Source of the DNA: Saururus chinensis
Taxonomy: Eukaryota > Streptophyta > Magnoliopsida > Piperales > Saururaceae
Direction of reading: 5' to 3'
NCBI GenBank assembly: GCA_035235625.1
Contig: CP141144.1
Span: 17,109,014-17,173,013, forward strand
DNA length: 64,000 nt
Shown piece by piece: positions 46,868 through 59,101 of the stretch. Each line of letters begins with the position of its first letter. Within the stretch, counting starts at the first letter, position 1. The translations under genes were made by a program, and so were the position numbers. The notes under the pieces were generated by a model. That model was not told the origin of the DNA and made no database searches. It worked only from the letters and a program-made list of their open reading frames with translations.

Positions 46868-47690
46868 GGGGGCGTTGCATAGGCCGGCCAACACGAGGTG
46901 AGCCGACAGGGGAGAAGGAAGGAGAAGAGAAAGTCGCCTATGATCACCGGAGATGGAAAGTCGTGTTTGTCATGGGAGCCACCGGCACAGGGAAGTCCAA
47001 GCTGGCCATTCACCTGGCCGATAAGTTTGCGGGCGAGATCATCAACTCCGACAAGATGCAAGTCTACAAGGACCTGGACGTGGTGACCAACAAGATGATT
47101 GATGAAGAGCGCCGGGGGGTGGGGGGTCCAACACCACCTCTTCGACATGGTGGACGCCAATGAAGACTACACCGCCTCCGACTTTTGTTGCGACGCATCC
47201 ATCGTCAGCTGCGGGAGCCTCCCCATCGTCGCCGGCGGATCCAACTCCTACATCGAGGCCCTGGTGGACGGGGACGAGTGGGCGTTCCGGTCCAAGTACG
47301 AGTGCTGCTTCCTGCGGGTGGACGTGCACATCGAGATGTCCTACTGCTTCGAAGGCTTCGGGCTTCAAGGTTCTGGCCAAGAACTACTTGCAGTTGGAAT
47401 AACACCCTCTATTTTGAGAAGGTGAAGGAGCTGATCGAGATGGAGGGGGTGAAGATAACACCGGCCGATGTGGCCGAGAATCTGATCCGCAAGACCAAGA
47501 GAACGCGACCATGTATCTAGAGAGAGCTCTGTCCAGGCTCTGTCCAACTGGAAGGCCAATAGAGAGGCGGCTGACTATGTATGGCGTCGACGAGCCCGTC
47601 CTCCACTCGTTCGTGTCCGAGCAGGTAGACCAAATGGTGAGCGCGGGTCTCGTGGAAGAGGTTCGAGAAATGTTAGAGGGAGCCTCTGGT
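46868..47690 (+). pseudogene. Right palindrome arm: IPT gene broken by an AAA-ATPase piece
   Basis: Plus-strand remnant of adenylate isopentenyltransferase (cytokinin biosynthesis; transfers dimethylallyl to AMP/ADP/ATP). Visible: P-loop GATGTGKS near 46977, then KFAGEIINSDKMQVYKDLD; a 7-nt insertion in a G-rich run near 47115-47130 shifts the frame; VQHHLFDMVDANEDYTASDF, SLPIVAGGSNSYIEALVDGD and FRSKYECCFLRVDV follow. After VDV the sequence jumps to HIEMSYCFEGF, KVLAKNYLQLE, EKVKELIEMEGVKITPADV and AENLIRKTK, the C-terminal part of a BCS1-like plant AAA-ATPase. A further unknown ~100 bp follows, and then IPT resumes beyond the arm (47585-47690) with EPVLHSFVSEQVDQMV and GLVEEVREML. The IPT C-terminus is missing. 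The arm itself ends at 47581. Confidence 0.85.
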
Positions 47691-48082
47691 GAAGCTCATC
47701 CACGTGATATTGTATGGCATTTGAGAAAACGTAATTTTTCACTGTGGGGCCCGCATGAAATGAAAACGTAATTTCTTAAACGATTCCGTCCTGTACCGCT
47801 TTTGCAGCCTCCCTTTTAATACAAATTTTTTTGGTTTTTTTTTTGCAGCCTGAGCCCTCTTTTTTCGACTATCTCGCCCTTTGGTTTGACTTTTATTAAA
47901 AAATAATATTATTTTTATACTTTATAATTTATTATTTTATTTTATTTTTTTAATTAAAATATATTTTTTAATGAAACACCGAAGGGTCTCTCTTTTTTAC
48001 CTGGAGCATTGAAGCGTCCCTTGAGATTGCACCACGACCAAAATTTTGAAAGGTTAAAAGTTGTATAGTATAAAAATTTTGT

Positions 48083-49200
48083 GAGCTAAAAGGGGTCGCA
48101 TGGAGAATTTGACTAGGAATAAAAAAACTTCCCATCCGAGCATCTTGTATACGACCTGCTTTATAGCATAAAACAAGCCTTGAAGCATTTGTCGGACTTG
48201 AGTTTAAGAATATGATGAATAGACCCAGATATTTAAGAGCACATTCTAACCCTAAAACCTTAATAAAATGCTTAAATGTATATCACATCACTATCGTGAT
48301 TTACGTCATTGGCATAAATTAAAATAATAGTACATTGACTGCCATGTTTTCGGATAAATAAAAGATAATAAATCCAAAAGAGATAATTAAAGATAACAAG
48401 TGGCCATACTATGCTTTGGGAGTTTGTTTAAAACCATATACAATATCATTGAGGTAGTATTTTAAATAAAATATCTTGTAAAAAATACAAAAATTGTCAT
48501 CAATTTGGCCTATCAACTTTTGTTACTGTCCCCAATAAGCCACCACGAACTTTATGTTCTTTAATAATCATGCTCACGAATTGGACTTGGATGGAGCCTA
48601 ACCTGCATGGGGTGTCAAATAAACATCTTTAAGATATATATGAAATACAAAAAAGTTATTTAAACATAAGACATTACCTAAGTGGTTAAATGTCACTTTC
48701 ATTTGTTTGGCATAAATGGGAGTTTGCACAAACTTGCTATATTAAGAAAATATCAAAGTTAGTATACTTAATTGTATATGAAAAAGCTAAAATTCATGAT
48801 AGAGAATAGTTAATTTACCTTTAAGTAATTGTGTGTAAGAACCTTGACTGGGAATATCATGTGTATAAGGTTGCCAAGAATTCAACAAACTAATATTAAT
48901 TGCATTTAAATGTGGCATTCCCTAACAAACATATTGATAGGTATTAGCTTAACAAAATTTCACTAGTCTAGAATATACAAGAATAATTTATATAGTTTGA
49001 ATTTCACCTCTATAACTGGAGTGCATGAAGTGGATTAGGTTGATTTGGATAAAATTACCTTTTTGCTCTGATTTTTGTACGATTTTTTATCAAGACAACT
49101 TTGAATCCTTCTAGTACTACAAACCTCACGACCATTTTTTTTCCTCTTTTTAACCCCTTTTGCTATTTTTCCATTTGGTCAAAAGTACTATTATGTTTGT
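48083..49200. other. Spacer with no recognisable gene
   Basis: AT-rich DNA between capture element 1 and the 3' end of the FAR1-like pseudogene; part may be the old 3' flank of that gene. No feature is supported. Confidence 0.4.
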
Positions 49201-49909
49201 CACTAGAGTGCATTCTCTATGAGTGTGGGGATAGTTGGGGTGGTAGTATTGGATGTTCTATTAGAGCTTTCTTCAATGGCCTTCATAAGTTTGTGTTTAT
49301 ACTCTTCAACAATCAAATATCCTTCCTTTGTCTCTACAGCCCTTGATAGTGTTTTCACATAGTCTCGACACAACTCATTATAACATCTGCTCATTGATAC
49401 ATTAGGATCAATTTGTCTTTTAAGCTAATGACTATCAAATACAATTTCACTTTTAGCCTCCTTTGTCTATCTCTTTAAAATATATCTACATGGAAGCACA
49501 TGAATAATTCTAAAGTTGAGAACCTTCAATGCATGCCCACATAGGATCCCAACAAATTCAAATTTTTTACAACTACAAACAAGTGAATCTTCTAATGAGT
49601 CATACTTAATTGTGTATTCGTGAGATTTTCCATTCAAACTAACTTTGTACTTCGTTCTTGTTCCCTCCTCAACATGTATATAAATTGCACAGTTTAGAAA
49701 AACCTTAAATTCTTTCTCAAACATAGCAAACATAACTGGTGTATACACAGTAGAAGCATACTCTAAAATAGGAATAGGTGCACATAATTTTGGAGTTTCT
49801 TCTTTTATGCGAAAATCAGCTTCATATTCATTGTTTCGACAATCTTCTACAACCCTTTCAAAATGGTTAAAAAACTCAAGTAAATTGTGCTTACAACTCA
49901 GGTAGTGCT

Positions 49910-49914
49910 TTAAG
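49910..49914. repeat. Target-site duplication TTAAG (left)
   Basis: TTAAG precedes the LTR start TGTCACGCCC and is repeated exactly after the LTR end at 54856-54860. Confidence 0.9.
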
Positions 49915-52900
49915 TGTCACGCCCGAGGTTTTTCCTTACATTTAATTAAAAATCTTACAAATAATTTATTTCAAAATACATATGTAAATCTAATGAACCA
50001 ACAAAACTCAAAATGTGTGAAAATAATTTTCATAAATTAATTCAACATACGACAAAACTAAAATTCTTAGGCGTGACCTGAAACAAAAACATGTAAGTAA
50101 AACTCGCCATGGTCATGGTTTTTAAAAACAAAAACATCCCAGGCCTTTTTGAGTACAAGTTCTTCAACAGTATGTGTTCTGATTCATATATAGATACACA
50201 AGTCCAGAAAATAATATATTTCTCTTACCTTAATCGATACATGAGATCGTGGCACTAAAATCTTCAAAACCTCACTATGATTTTGCTGCACTTCAAGTCG
50301 AGGAAGGATAGTCCACCACGGGGAAAAGTCCATACCAAGAAGCTGTTGAACAACCTGCAAAAGCCTCCGAACGAAGGGGCTAAAAAGATAGGGTGAGTAT
50401 TTTCATACTCAGTAGAAAAATACCCAATAGAGGAAAATAAGTCAATGAACTCCATAAATTCATATATAGATGCTTCCATGCAATCACACATGAAGCAAAC
50501 AGAATAAGAAACATTAATATGGTCACGCATACAAATCATCGTACAAGCTGAACTTACACTTACTCATATATCATGCTCTTACACTTATACTCTGAATCAG
50601 TCTTATCGGTTTACTCGTACAAACATATGCTTACACTTACAACATACACCTCCTTGTACGACCTTATTCGTACGAACTTACTTGTACGACCTTACTCGTA
50701 CAATCTTACTCTTACACATAAACGTACTCTTACATCTTTCTTAGAAGCTTACACTTACACTTACAATTACTGTCTAAATCAAAGTCTCACCAACTTACTC
50801 GTACTCATAAACTTACTCTTACTATCTTCCTTAGAAGCTCACACTTACTCTGGATCTTACACGTACAACTTACTCAGAATCTGAAATATACCACTTACTC
50901 TTACAATCACACACATACTACCGACAACTAAAGCTCATTATAATTAATAAGCTCCAGCATCGGAAAGGAAGGGAATGCCACTGGGGTGTCACCTTAACCT
51001 TCAGGGAGCAACTAAATACTATGGATTTTTCTGAAGGCAAGGCACACCTATGCTCATGGGGCATAGGATCAAACAGGTAAGAGCAGATCCATGATACTAC
51101 TTACCTGAGCGTGCAAATGCCCACTCTCTGGGGCCATACAGTGCCAACTAAGGGCGAAAAACATACAGTGCCACTCTTGGGCAAAATATACAGTGCCATA
51201 TGTAGGCAGAAAACATACAGAGCCCACAAAGGGCGAAAATTTATAGTCCTCTCAACAGAGCATCAAACGTCTGGGCCAAAATATTACAGCAAGACCAAAT
51301 CCTGTAGGATAACACCATGGCTAGACCAGGAAGAACGCTCAGTCGATTACTTATCGACTGACACAAAACAAAACTTAATCCATCGAAACTCTCAGTCTCA
51401 AACTCACATCCTTATCAAATTAGGGTTATTTACCATTCAAGTTCATATTAGGTAACTTATGCATGTACAATTTTTGCTCGAAACTACTTCCGTCTTACAT
51501 TCTATAGCCAACAAGGCTAGAAATACGTCCGTCCAGAAGTTTCAATCCACAAAGGTAGCATTCTTTACTTAACTCATCCCCCACCCTTACACTTAAAACC
51601 TTACCGATCTCTGCATAGTCTTACTTGTCGAACTCGAATTCCATATTCACACTCTTATCATCAAATACTTACGACCTTACATCTTTCATAATTTGCCTTA
51701 AAAATTGAATCGTCTTATTTGAACTCCTCAAATGAAACCCTTTAGACCTAAGTCCCATCATCAAACCCTTACTAATTCCTTACTAATTATTCTTTCATTA
51801 TAATTTATATTACGTACATTATGCATGTACAATTATGTTGTCCACTCTCATTAATTCACAAATTCCCCCTGCTGTTAAGAACCTTAAATCTTCCACATCC
51901 TTATATTGCTTATGTCTTCTGCTCAATGCTCCAACGTACCACCCAACTCAATCCAAACTAATTCTTCAATCTCATCAAATCCAACCTTCACTTGCCAATC
52001 TTACGTCTTTCCTCGCCCGACATACAATCATAGTTCCCATGTCATAGCCCATGAAGTACCCTTCAACAAACTTACAATCAAACACTTTTACTCGTGCCCA
52101 TCAATCACATACCACCTGTCCACAACAAAGATCACACACTCTAGTCACATACATACGATTCATAGCAACTTACTACGTGCCCTTAGTCTTCACTAACATA
52201 CGCACATAATTCATATACATACAACATGCTTTTATAATCGGCATAATCATGCAAAACATTAAATTATAAATTTCTAGCATGCTACTACACAATCAAAGCA
52301 TGCTATAATGAAATTACGAGTTCAAGGTCCCCTACCTCGTAATCCATAGGAGTTTGATGACAAGCAAACGATGGTGGCGGCATCAATAGCAGAAAAAGGA
52401 GGCCAAAAACATTGCACTTAGAGAGTCGTTGTTGTCTCGAGGATTTTCAGAAATGCTGAAATTAATCTCGATAAGTTAGACTAATTTCACTCGAGGCAAA
52501 AGACTGGGTGCACTAGGGCGACCGAACACAAGGTCATTCTCCTAGGGATGGCAAAAGTGACCACAGAATAGGAGGTGACTAATTGGAGGTCGACCAACAA
52601 TTTAAAACACATGTTGGCCACAACGTTAAAGTAGACCGCATACTATATCCAATGATAACAATTCCACATTGTCGAAGCCTCACAACATGGTAGAAGACTT
52701 TGTTGCATACTTATGAACATAAGGGATGTAGAGGAGGGCTTTAACGACCATATTGCCTAGTGGTGGAGTCGTTCTATAAACACAAGTTGAGCCACTAAGG
52801 CCCGGCTTAGGTGGCTGACAAAGGCAATGCCATTTCTAAACACTAACCCACAAGCAAATCATAGTATAGACGGTCATGCATCAAGCATGGCTTATGGTGG

Positions 52901-54855
52901 AGGTTATGGGAATGACATCGATCGAGCCTTCGATGGGTTGAGTCTAATGGCTTACAATAATACTTACCTTTGGAAGAATTAGAATTCAGAACTCTTTCTC
53001 GTAGGTTTTGGGTCATGCGTAACAGGAAGTGGGGGTCAGAGCTGGAATCGGGCCAAAATTGTTGGCCCTTGTTGTCACTGGGCTTGGGCAAAACCCACAT
53101 CGGTCGGACATACAACCCAAGTCCACACAACGTTAGGGGGGACACTAGGCTGGCCTTAGGCTGGAGTGGATCACTCGATAGCGGTCAGGGGTGTACCCCA
53201 AAGTTTAGGGGTGTCTAGTGTGTGCAGAAGACGTGCAAAGTAGGCCAGGAGCGGCGGCCCCTTGCTGTTATTGGGTCAAGCCGACATCCACAACTATCTG
53301 CAGTAGAGCAGCCGATCAGAGAATTGAAGAGATCCAATTTAATCGGGGCGATAGTGCACCGAGTTATGGCGGTAGACATGCATCGCTGAGCTACGAATGG
53401 CCATACATGGCCGAGGGTTAAATTTGGAAGAAGATGATACCTGGCAGTCCCTGGACTGTGGCAAGTCAAATGGACATCAGTGTGATGACGTCCTATGTCC
53501 GACAATGGAAAGTGAACCCCACTAGAGAAAATGGCAGATCTCTCTCACGGGTCGACCAGTAGACCAAAATGTGACTGATTGGGGTAAGGGAGGCCAGACC
53601 TCGGTGCCTTGTCATTGACGGCTCAAGGTGGCATACCGAAGGTGAATCGGTGATTTGCGGACGACAGCGGAAACATAAGTAGAAGACTACGACAAAATTT
53701 CTGTTTGGATTGAAATTGGGCAGAGGAAAGGGTCAAGGGAAACGGTGATTCAAGCCGGGGGTTGGCCGAAGGCGGTGGTATTTCCATCACCGTGCCAATA
53801 TAGGTCCATAAACCAAACACCGGCAACCGGCCACTGGTGGCAGAGCCTGCGGCCACAACACAAAAACAAAGCAAAATTAAAACAGAAACATGCATTGTGC
53901 AAATCGGAATTGAGCAGAGGCTGAGGGAGGTGGAGTTCAGGGTGGCTGCCTTGCCTTCGCTAGGCCAGGGGATGGCCAACGACAGGTCACAGTGGCTGGC
54001 CACCGGCGGCACAAACGATAGTCGCAACCTGAAGAAACAAAACAGAACAACAAAATAATGGGCGGTAGAGTGTTACCTCTAGGCGGCGCAGGAGGGCTGG
54101 GAGGCCGGGATGGAGGTGGTCGGAGGTCACACTAGCCAGGAAGGTACGGTGGCGGGGAGCTGGAGGCCGTGCAGTTGATGGCGGCGGTGAATCCAGCAAA
54201 ACAGCATTTCAAAGACCAAAATGGGGAAGAAGGAAAAGAACGGCAACAAACGGCGAGGAGGTCGGGATGGCGGTGGCCAAAGGTAATCTTTGCCGGGGTG
54301 GAGTTGTGGCGGCGAGCTAGAGGGCATGCAGCCGTCGCGAGTGACGGATTGGGGGAAATTTTCTCAAAAATAGTCACTGGGCTGAAAATGGCAAAGAGGG
54401 AGAGGGGCGATGGTGGCAAGCGGGCCAGGCCAGGGAGGCTGTGGCGGCATCGCTAGGTCGAGGCTGGCCGGGCAAAAGCCGGCGGCCACCGGTGGTGCCT
54501 CCTCCAACCTCACATAGTGAAGAGGGGACTTCCCCCTTTCACTGTTTACAAATGGTCGGGCGGGCTGAGACGCGCCCGATCATTTCTAAATATATATTTT
54601 TTCGATCACGACCTTTGCATCTCGTCTTTTTCTCTCCTGTTTTTGCACCGAAAAAATTATGTGATGTGCTGAGGCCCATGACCTGCGACTAAACATCACT
54701 CCCGACTCTTAGGTGATGGATATCAAGATCAATTATAAATACAGATATGCCAAAGCGTCAAATTTCTTCATCAGAAATATGAGCAGTAAACTGCAGGACA
54801 TTGCAGAAATTACAAAAAATTAAAGAAAAATTACAGAAAAATCGGGGATGTTACA
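49915..54855 (+). mobile_element. 4.9 kb solo LTR inserted in the FAR1-like pseudogene
   Basis: Starts TGTCACGCCC and ends GGGATGTTACA (TGT...ACA ends), with exact 5-bp duplications TTAAG at 49910-49914 and 54856-54860. No internal gag-pol region and no second LTR are present, and interrupted gene sequence resumes directly on both sides, which is the definition of a solo LTR left by LTR-LTR recombination. At 4941 bp it is unusually long; LTRs of this size are known from LARD-type and some Ty3/gypsy families. Its last 4.2 kb is the same repeat as 1-3817. Short CTTACTCGTACAATCTTACT-type repeats lie at 50640-50880. No credible gene is inside; frames near 53.2-54.7 kb are GC-rich and unrecognised. 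Confidence 0.92.
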
Positions 54856-54860
54856 TTAAG
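54856..54860. repeat. Target-site duplication TTAAG (right)
   Basis: Exact partner of 49910-49914. Confidence 0.9.
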
Positions 54861-56427
54861 ATACTATTCATACTTTCACTTCTTTGGGTGGTTTTCATAT
54901 CTGCACAAAATGTATTTCTCCCAAATACTAAAGCCCACTTTTCTTTCTCTTTAAATAAAATTTTCATCCATGCATTATCCCTTAACTCATATTTCTCAAT
55001 CATGCATTCCCAAGCAGTTAAAAATTCTGACTCCTCAAAATCAAATATACACCATCCAAAATCAGCTTTAAAAGTTTTAGAAGCACTGTAAACATTAGAG
55101 AGATGCTTTGCTGCATTTTTTATGTATATGCCAAATGCAAAGTCGATGATGAGCTTCTGGAATCACTAAATATATCACTCTAGCCATTGTAGCACATTGA
55201 TCAATAAAATACTTTTGGGCCTTTTACCTGACATTCCTTGATAAAAGTTTCAAATAGCCATACGAATGCATCAACAATTTCACTATACAAAAGGGATGCT
55301 CCAAAAATCACTGTTTGCCTATGATGATTTACACCAACAAAAACACCAAGAGGCCTACTATCTCAATTTGTTCCATAAGTTGTATGAAAACATATAGCAT
55401 CACCAAAATAAGCATAATCACATAAAGATTTTGAATGAGCCCAAAAAATATTAGTGATTAGGTCATCTTCATCCAATTGATAAGAATGAAAAAATGATGG
55501 ATCTTCCAATTGTTTTGTTTTTAAATACTCAATTATAGCTCCTGCATCTCCTTTTAACATTTCTTTTTTCCTTTTTGTTCTCAAGTAGTTTCTATAGTCT
55601 AGAGGAAGACAACCAAGATTTTCCACACCACCAACTTGTTTACTCATGAATTCAACTATTACTTTAGGTGCTATACCTGAACTATATGCTAGGTCTGCAG
55701 TTGCAATGTGGGCCTTTGTTAACTTTCTATGAGACCTTAAAAAGTGGACTTTTGAAGGGGTTGTGGGTCCATGATTGTGAGTAGGCTCAAACTGGGTAAT
55801 ACAAAATTTTCCATTAAATTAGCGAACAAGTTTAATACATGCTTTGCATCCAATTCGTGTAAATGCACGCAGATTTTTAACAACCTGACAATGCTTATCA
55901 TTAATTCTAAATCCTTCTTTTGAGCAACAATATTTCCTAACTCAAACCAATTTATCCTTGTTTTGAGATACCCATACTTTTCGAATACTAAATCCTGTAT
56001 TTTCACTATATTTATTGCAAAAAGCATATGCCTCTTGTTCATTATCAAATTCCATACCAATTTCAGGGACCCAACTTGATTCATCTTTATCCCTCACATG
56101 CGCACTAAAGTCTTTTAAAGTTTCATCATTATTTGCTTGTGTTGAATCATTCTCAGATTCCCTACCATCATGAACCCAACTTGATTCACCTTTATCCCTC
56201 ATATGAACACTACAATCTTTCAAATTTTCATCATCATTTGAAATGAAATTTTCATCCTCCAAATCTTTACCAACTTCAGCGACCCGACTTGGGTTGCCTT
56301 TATGCTTCACATGAATATTACAATCTTTCAAAGTTCTATCATCATTTTCACCTAATAAGTCAAAATCTAATCGGCATATCGATCTAATATTTGTGTTAAT
56401 GGGGATAAAAGACTCCTCTTTTTCCAT

Positions 56428-56876
56428 GATATTTGTTATGAAATAAAAAAGTTACAATGACATGTATGAATTAAAGGGATATTAACATAACAATATTTAT
56501 TTTTATGAACTAATTAATAAAATAACAAGCATAAATTAAAATCATGATTATAAGTATACAAGGAAGTTAAATAAACATACTTTTTTTGGACAAATTATCT
56601 GACTAAAAGGTACTTGTAAATGAGACATTCGGCCTACTAAAGAGAATAGGTAATTAGAGTCTACAACATGCATGCAAGCATATGGTATATTCCTTGGAGC
56701 ATTTAATTAAATAATTTTCTTCCTAATACATAAAAAAACATGCATATTATCATCTTGAACAAATGTATTTTTTATAATAAAAAATATAAAATAATAGTAA
56801 AAATATACCTATTGTAAGTAATGCAAAAGTATAATACTTAGAGAGAATTAAAAAGTGGTGATGGACAAACTGTCAT
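56428..56876. other. AT-rich upstream flank of the FAR1-like pseudogene
   Basis: No gene or repeat recognised. It should contain the old promoter of the minus-strand FAR1-like gene. Confidence 0.4.
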
Positions 56877-59096
56877 GACCTGAGCCTTGAGAAGGGTCAA
56901 AAGGCCGTCAACACCATTGGAGTGCACTTAAGCTCAAGCTGTGACAATACAATAAAATGTATTTTGCAAGGGATAAAGAATTAAATCTGAAACATAACCA
57001 ACCTTCTTACTAAATTTTTATTGAATCAAATAACATGAGTTTCACCCAAAAGATGTTCATCTGTAACTACAAAATAGCTACTAATGCTTAAAGAAATCAA
57101 ACTAATCCTAATTCCCTTTCTTATCCCTGTGATCATTATCTTTATCCTTTCTTGACATTCTTATGCATCCAAATCTGCAAACAAACCTACGCGTAAAAAT
57201 ACGCCTAGTGGAATGAACATTCCACATGTGAGCCAAAGCTTTGTGATCATACCTCAAACAGAACATATCTTGTAATTTAGCATTCACCGATTATACAATG
57301 ACAAGGATTTATATTCAAACTCAGCATGGTATATCTATACATAACCAACATATATACATAACCATTTAATTCAATATTCACATAATTATTTATCATAACA
57401 TAAGTTTGCATAATCACCATATGCCTCGTAAAACATAACACACACACACAGCCTATTCCCTATATCACCTTGAGAATTTAGCTATGTGATCCATGGGTTG
57501 CGTCGGTGAGAAAACGTCGTGGGTGGGTCATATGCATGCACTTGTAATGACCCGTGAAAACTGGAAGAGAATTGCTAAAGGTTGGGGTCCACCCTCATCC
57601 CTACGTGGCACCTAGGTAAAATTATTATCTTGCTCTTGAAGTCAAGGTACTACACCCTGACCTTAACTCCCCTTGATCAACCTCTCACTCTTAGGTTAGT
57701 TCTTAATCCTTGATCTACCATTTATACAATATAACACTCTTATATTAAAACATAGGAAGAGCAAATAGATTCTATGCAATTCAAATCAAAACAACAACTT
57801 TCATGATTCACCCATATTATCTATTTAACTCATCAACTTGTCATAACATAAATATGCACTATTTACCCATAGTTGGTATTTGACTCAATTCATCATAACC
57901 TACATAGAGTGGCAAATATACATACACATATTTATATCAAGTATCAACATTTTTCATCTCTCTCTTGAGTATAACTTGTAGCATCTCATAGTTAAATCAT
58001 AACTTTGTAATAGTTACATAATTTCCCATCATACATCCTCCAACCTCATCCTGTATAAATCATTTTATCAACATAAGAGAACATTCATCATTTCAGCCTA
58101 GATACATACAAAACTGATTTTGAGTGCATACAAACCATTTAGAGTAGAACTTTGGAGTAAAATTTCCTATTCAATCACAACCCATGTATATGACTGCCTC
58201 TGCACAAGATACATATATAATTCAAGTCATATCTCATATATGAGCACAATTTTTATAAATGAATCAAACAACAAGCGAACAATGTATACATTCACCCATT
58301 TCATATGTAGATGTTAGGTAATATATTTTCCATACATTGGATATGGCCTCATACTCAATTCAGCTTGTATCTCAAACATTAACAATACTTGTATTTACTG
58401 CAAAACACATCAAATATATAGAAATAGTGTAGACATACATTACCCATATAGTTAAGAATATTTTACAACAAACCTAGCATGAAGAATTTATCTCACACAT
58501 GCATATATACTCATAATCAATCAATGATTCATGCTAGAAAATAAGCAATGTTATAGATGAGGGTCCTCACCTTAGCCTACACCCAAAAGCTACTCTTCTC
58601 CTCTAAAACCTAGCATAAAAATCCAATTCAATGCTCTAATTAATGGCTGAGAATTATAAATTGTAATTAGATAAATAGAGGAAGAAAAGACATGGTTTTG
58701 GGCATTCCTCTTGCCCAAAAAGTTGCTGTGAACAGTGATTTCAAAAATTGGGAGGAAGGGTTAACCCAATTTTAGGGAGGAAACACAAAATTCCACCCAA
58801 AATCTTACCTTTTTTGCCTTCCCTTTTGCAGCCCAGCCGTCTCGCCGCTAAAGCTTCACCCCCAACACCTTTGCTGGCCACCGAAAACCTCTCAACCCGA
58901 TGCCCGCCAAAAAGTGAGGAAGAGGGAGGATGGGGCAAGTACTATGCAGGGAGGGGAAGGAAGATGGGCTGTGTGAGAGAGAGGACGTAGGGAGGAAGAA
59001 ATCTCGCTGGGAGAGATGGAGAGGTGGACTGAGAGAGAGACACAGGCTGAGAGAGAGACACAGGGAGGAAGAAGGGTCACTGGGAGAAGAAGGGAT
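56877..59096 (+). mobile_element. LTR-like repeat, 3' end not found
   Basis: Begins TGTCATGACCTGAGCC, followed by GGAGTGCACTTAAGCTCAAG and CTGTGACAATACAATAAAATG, a beginning of the same type as the two solo LTRs nearby (TGTCACGCCC, TGTGACGACC). It also shares their internal layout, with a GAGGGTCCTCACCTTAGCCTA boundary near 58559 corresponding to TCCCCTACCTCGTAAT near 52330 and CCCCCTACCTTATAATT near 61247. It ends in purine-rich GAGAGAGA sequence interrupted by the solo LTR at 59102. The expected CA end and a TSD partner of CAAAC were not found, so its extent is uncertain. Confidence 0.45.
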
Positions 59097-59101
59097 TTAT
59101 C
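59097..59101. repeat. Target-site duplication TTATC (left)
   Basis: TTATC precedes the LTR start and recurs exactly at 62079-62083. Confidence 0.88.

Larger units (their letters stand above)
44990..48082. mobile_element. Gene-capturing non-autonomous element 1
   Basis: The outer parts are shared, in inverted orientation, with the element at 62410-64000. The left end (about 45030-45290) matches the reverse complement of about 63690-63990 (shared AAAATATTTAC.AAAT and GGAAAATATTTTCTA-like blocks). The right end (about 47690-48082) matches the reverse complement of about 62390-62820 (shared TTTGGTTTGACTTTTAT, TTGAGATTGCAC and GGGCCCGCAT-like blocks). Between the ends lie fragments of at least four cellular genes, listed separately. 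No transposase or replication protein is present. The left and right ends do not look like inverted copies of each other, so I cannot say whether this is a Pack-MULE, a Helitron or something else. Limits are approximate. Confidence 0.6.
49203..56427 (-). pseudogene. FAR1/FRS-like gene, frameshifted and split by a solo LTR
   Basis: Minus strand, start at 56427. FAR1-related (FRS) proteins are plant transcription factors derived from MULE transposases. Order seen: an acidic N-terminus with three ~35-residue repeats (each with LKDC/F..H.RDK.ESSWV); the FAR1 DNA-binding start GMEFDNEQEAYAFCNKYSEN (near 56060); after a stop at 55942 and a frame change, further binding-domain sequence with GCKACIKLVR; the MULE transposase-like core (DDLITNIFWAHSKSLCDYAY near 55450) up to an in-frame TGA at 55362-55360; more broken core; the solo LTR at 49915-54855; then LEFFNHFERVVED near 49870 and a SWIM zinc finger at 49577-49533 (C-x-C ... 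C-x-H, CSCKKFEFVGILCGH). A C-terminal tail ends at 49203. With the LTR and one TSD copy removed the frame reads straight through (MNSILKHYLSC), so the LTR hit a coding exon. Several lesions make it a pseudogene. Confidence 0.88.

Noticed and set aside
53215..54692. Frames of up to 134 codons on both strands
   Set aside because: They are the GC-rich part of the 4.9 kb solo LTR, with mutually overlapping frames and no recognisable domain.
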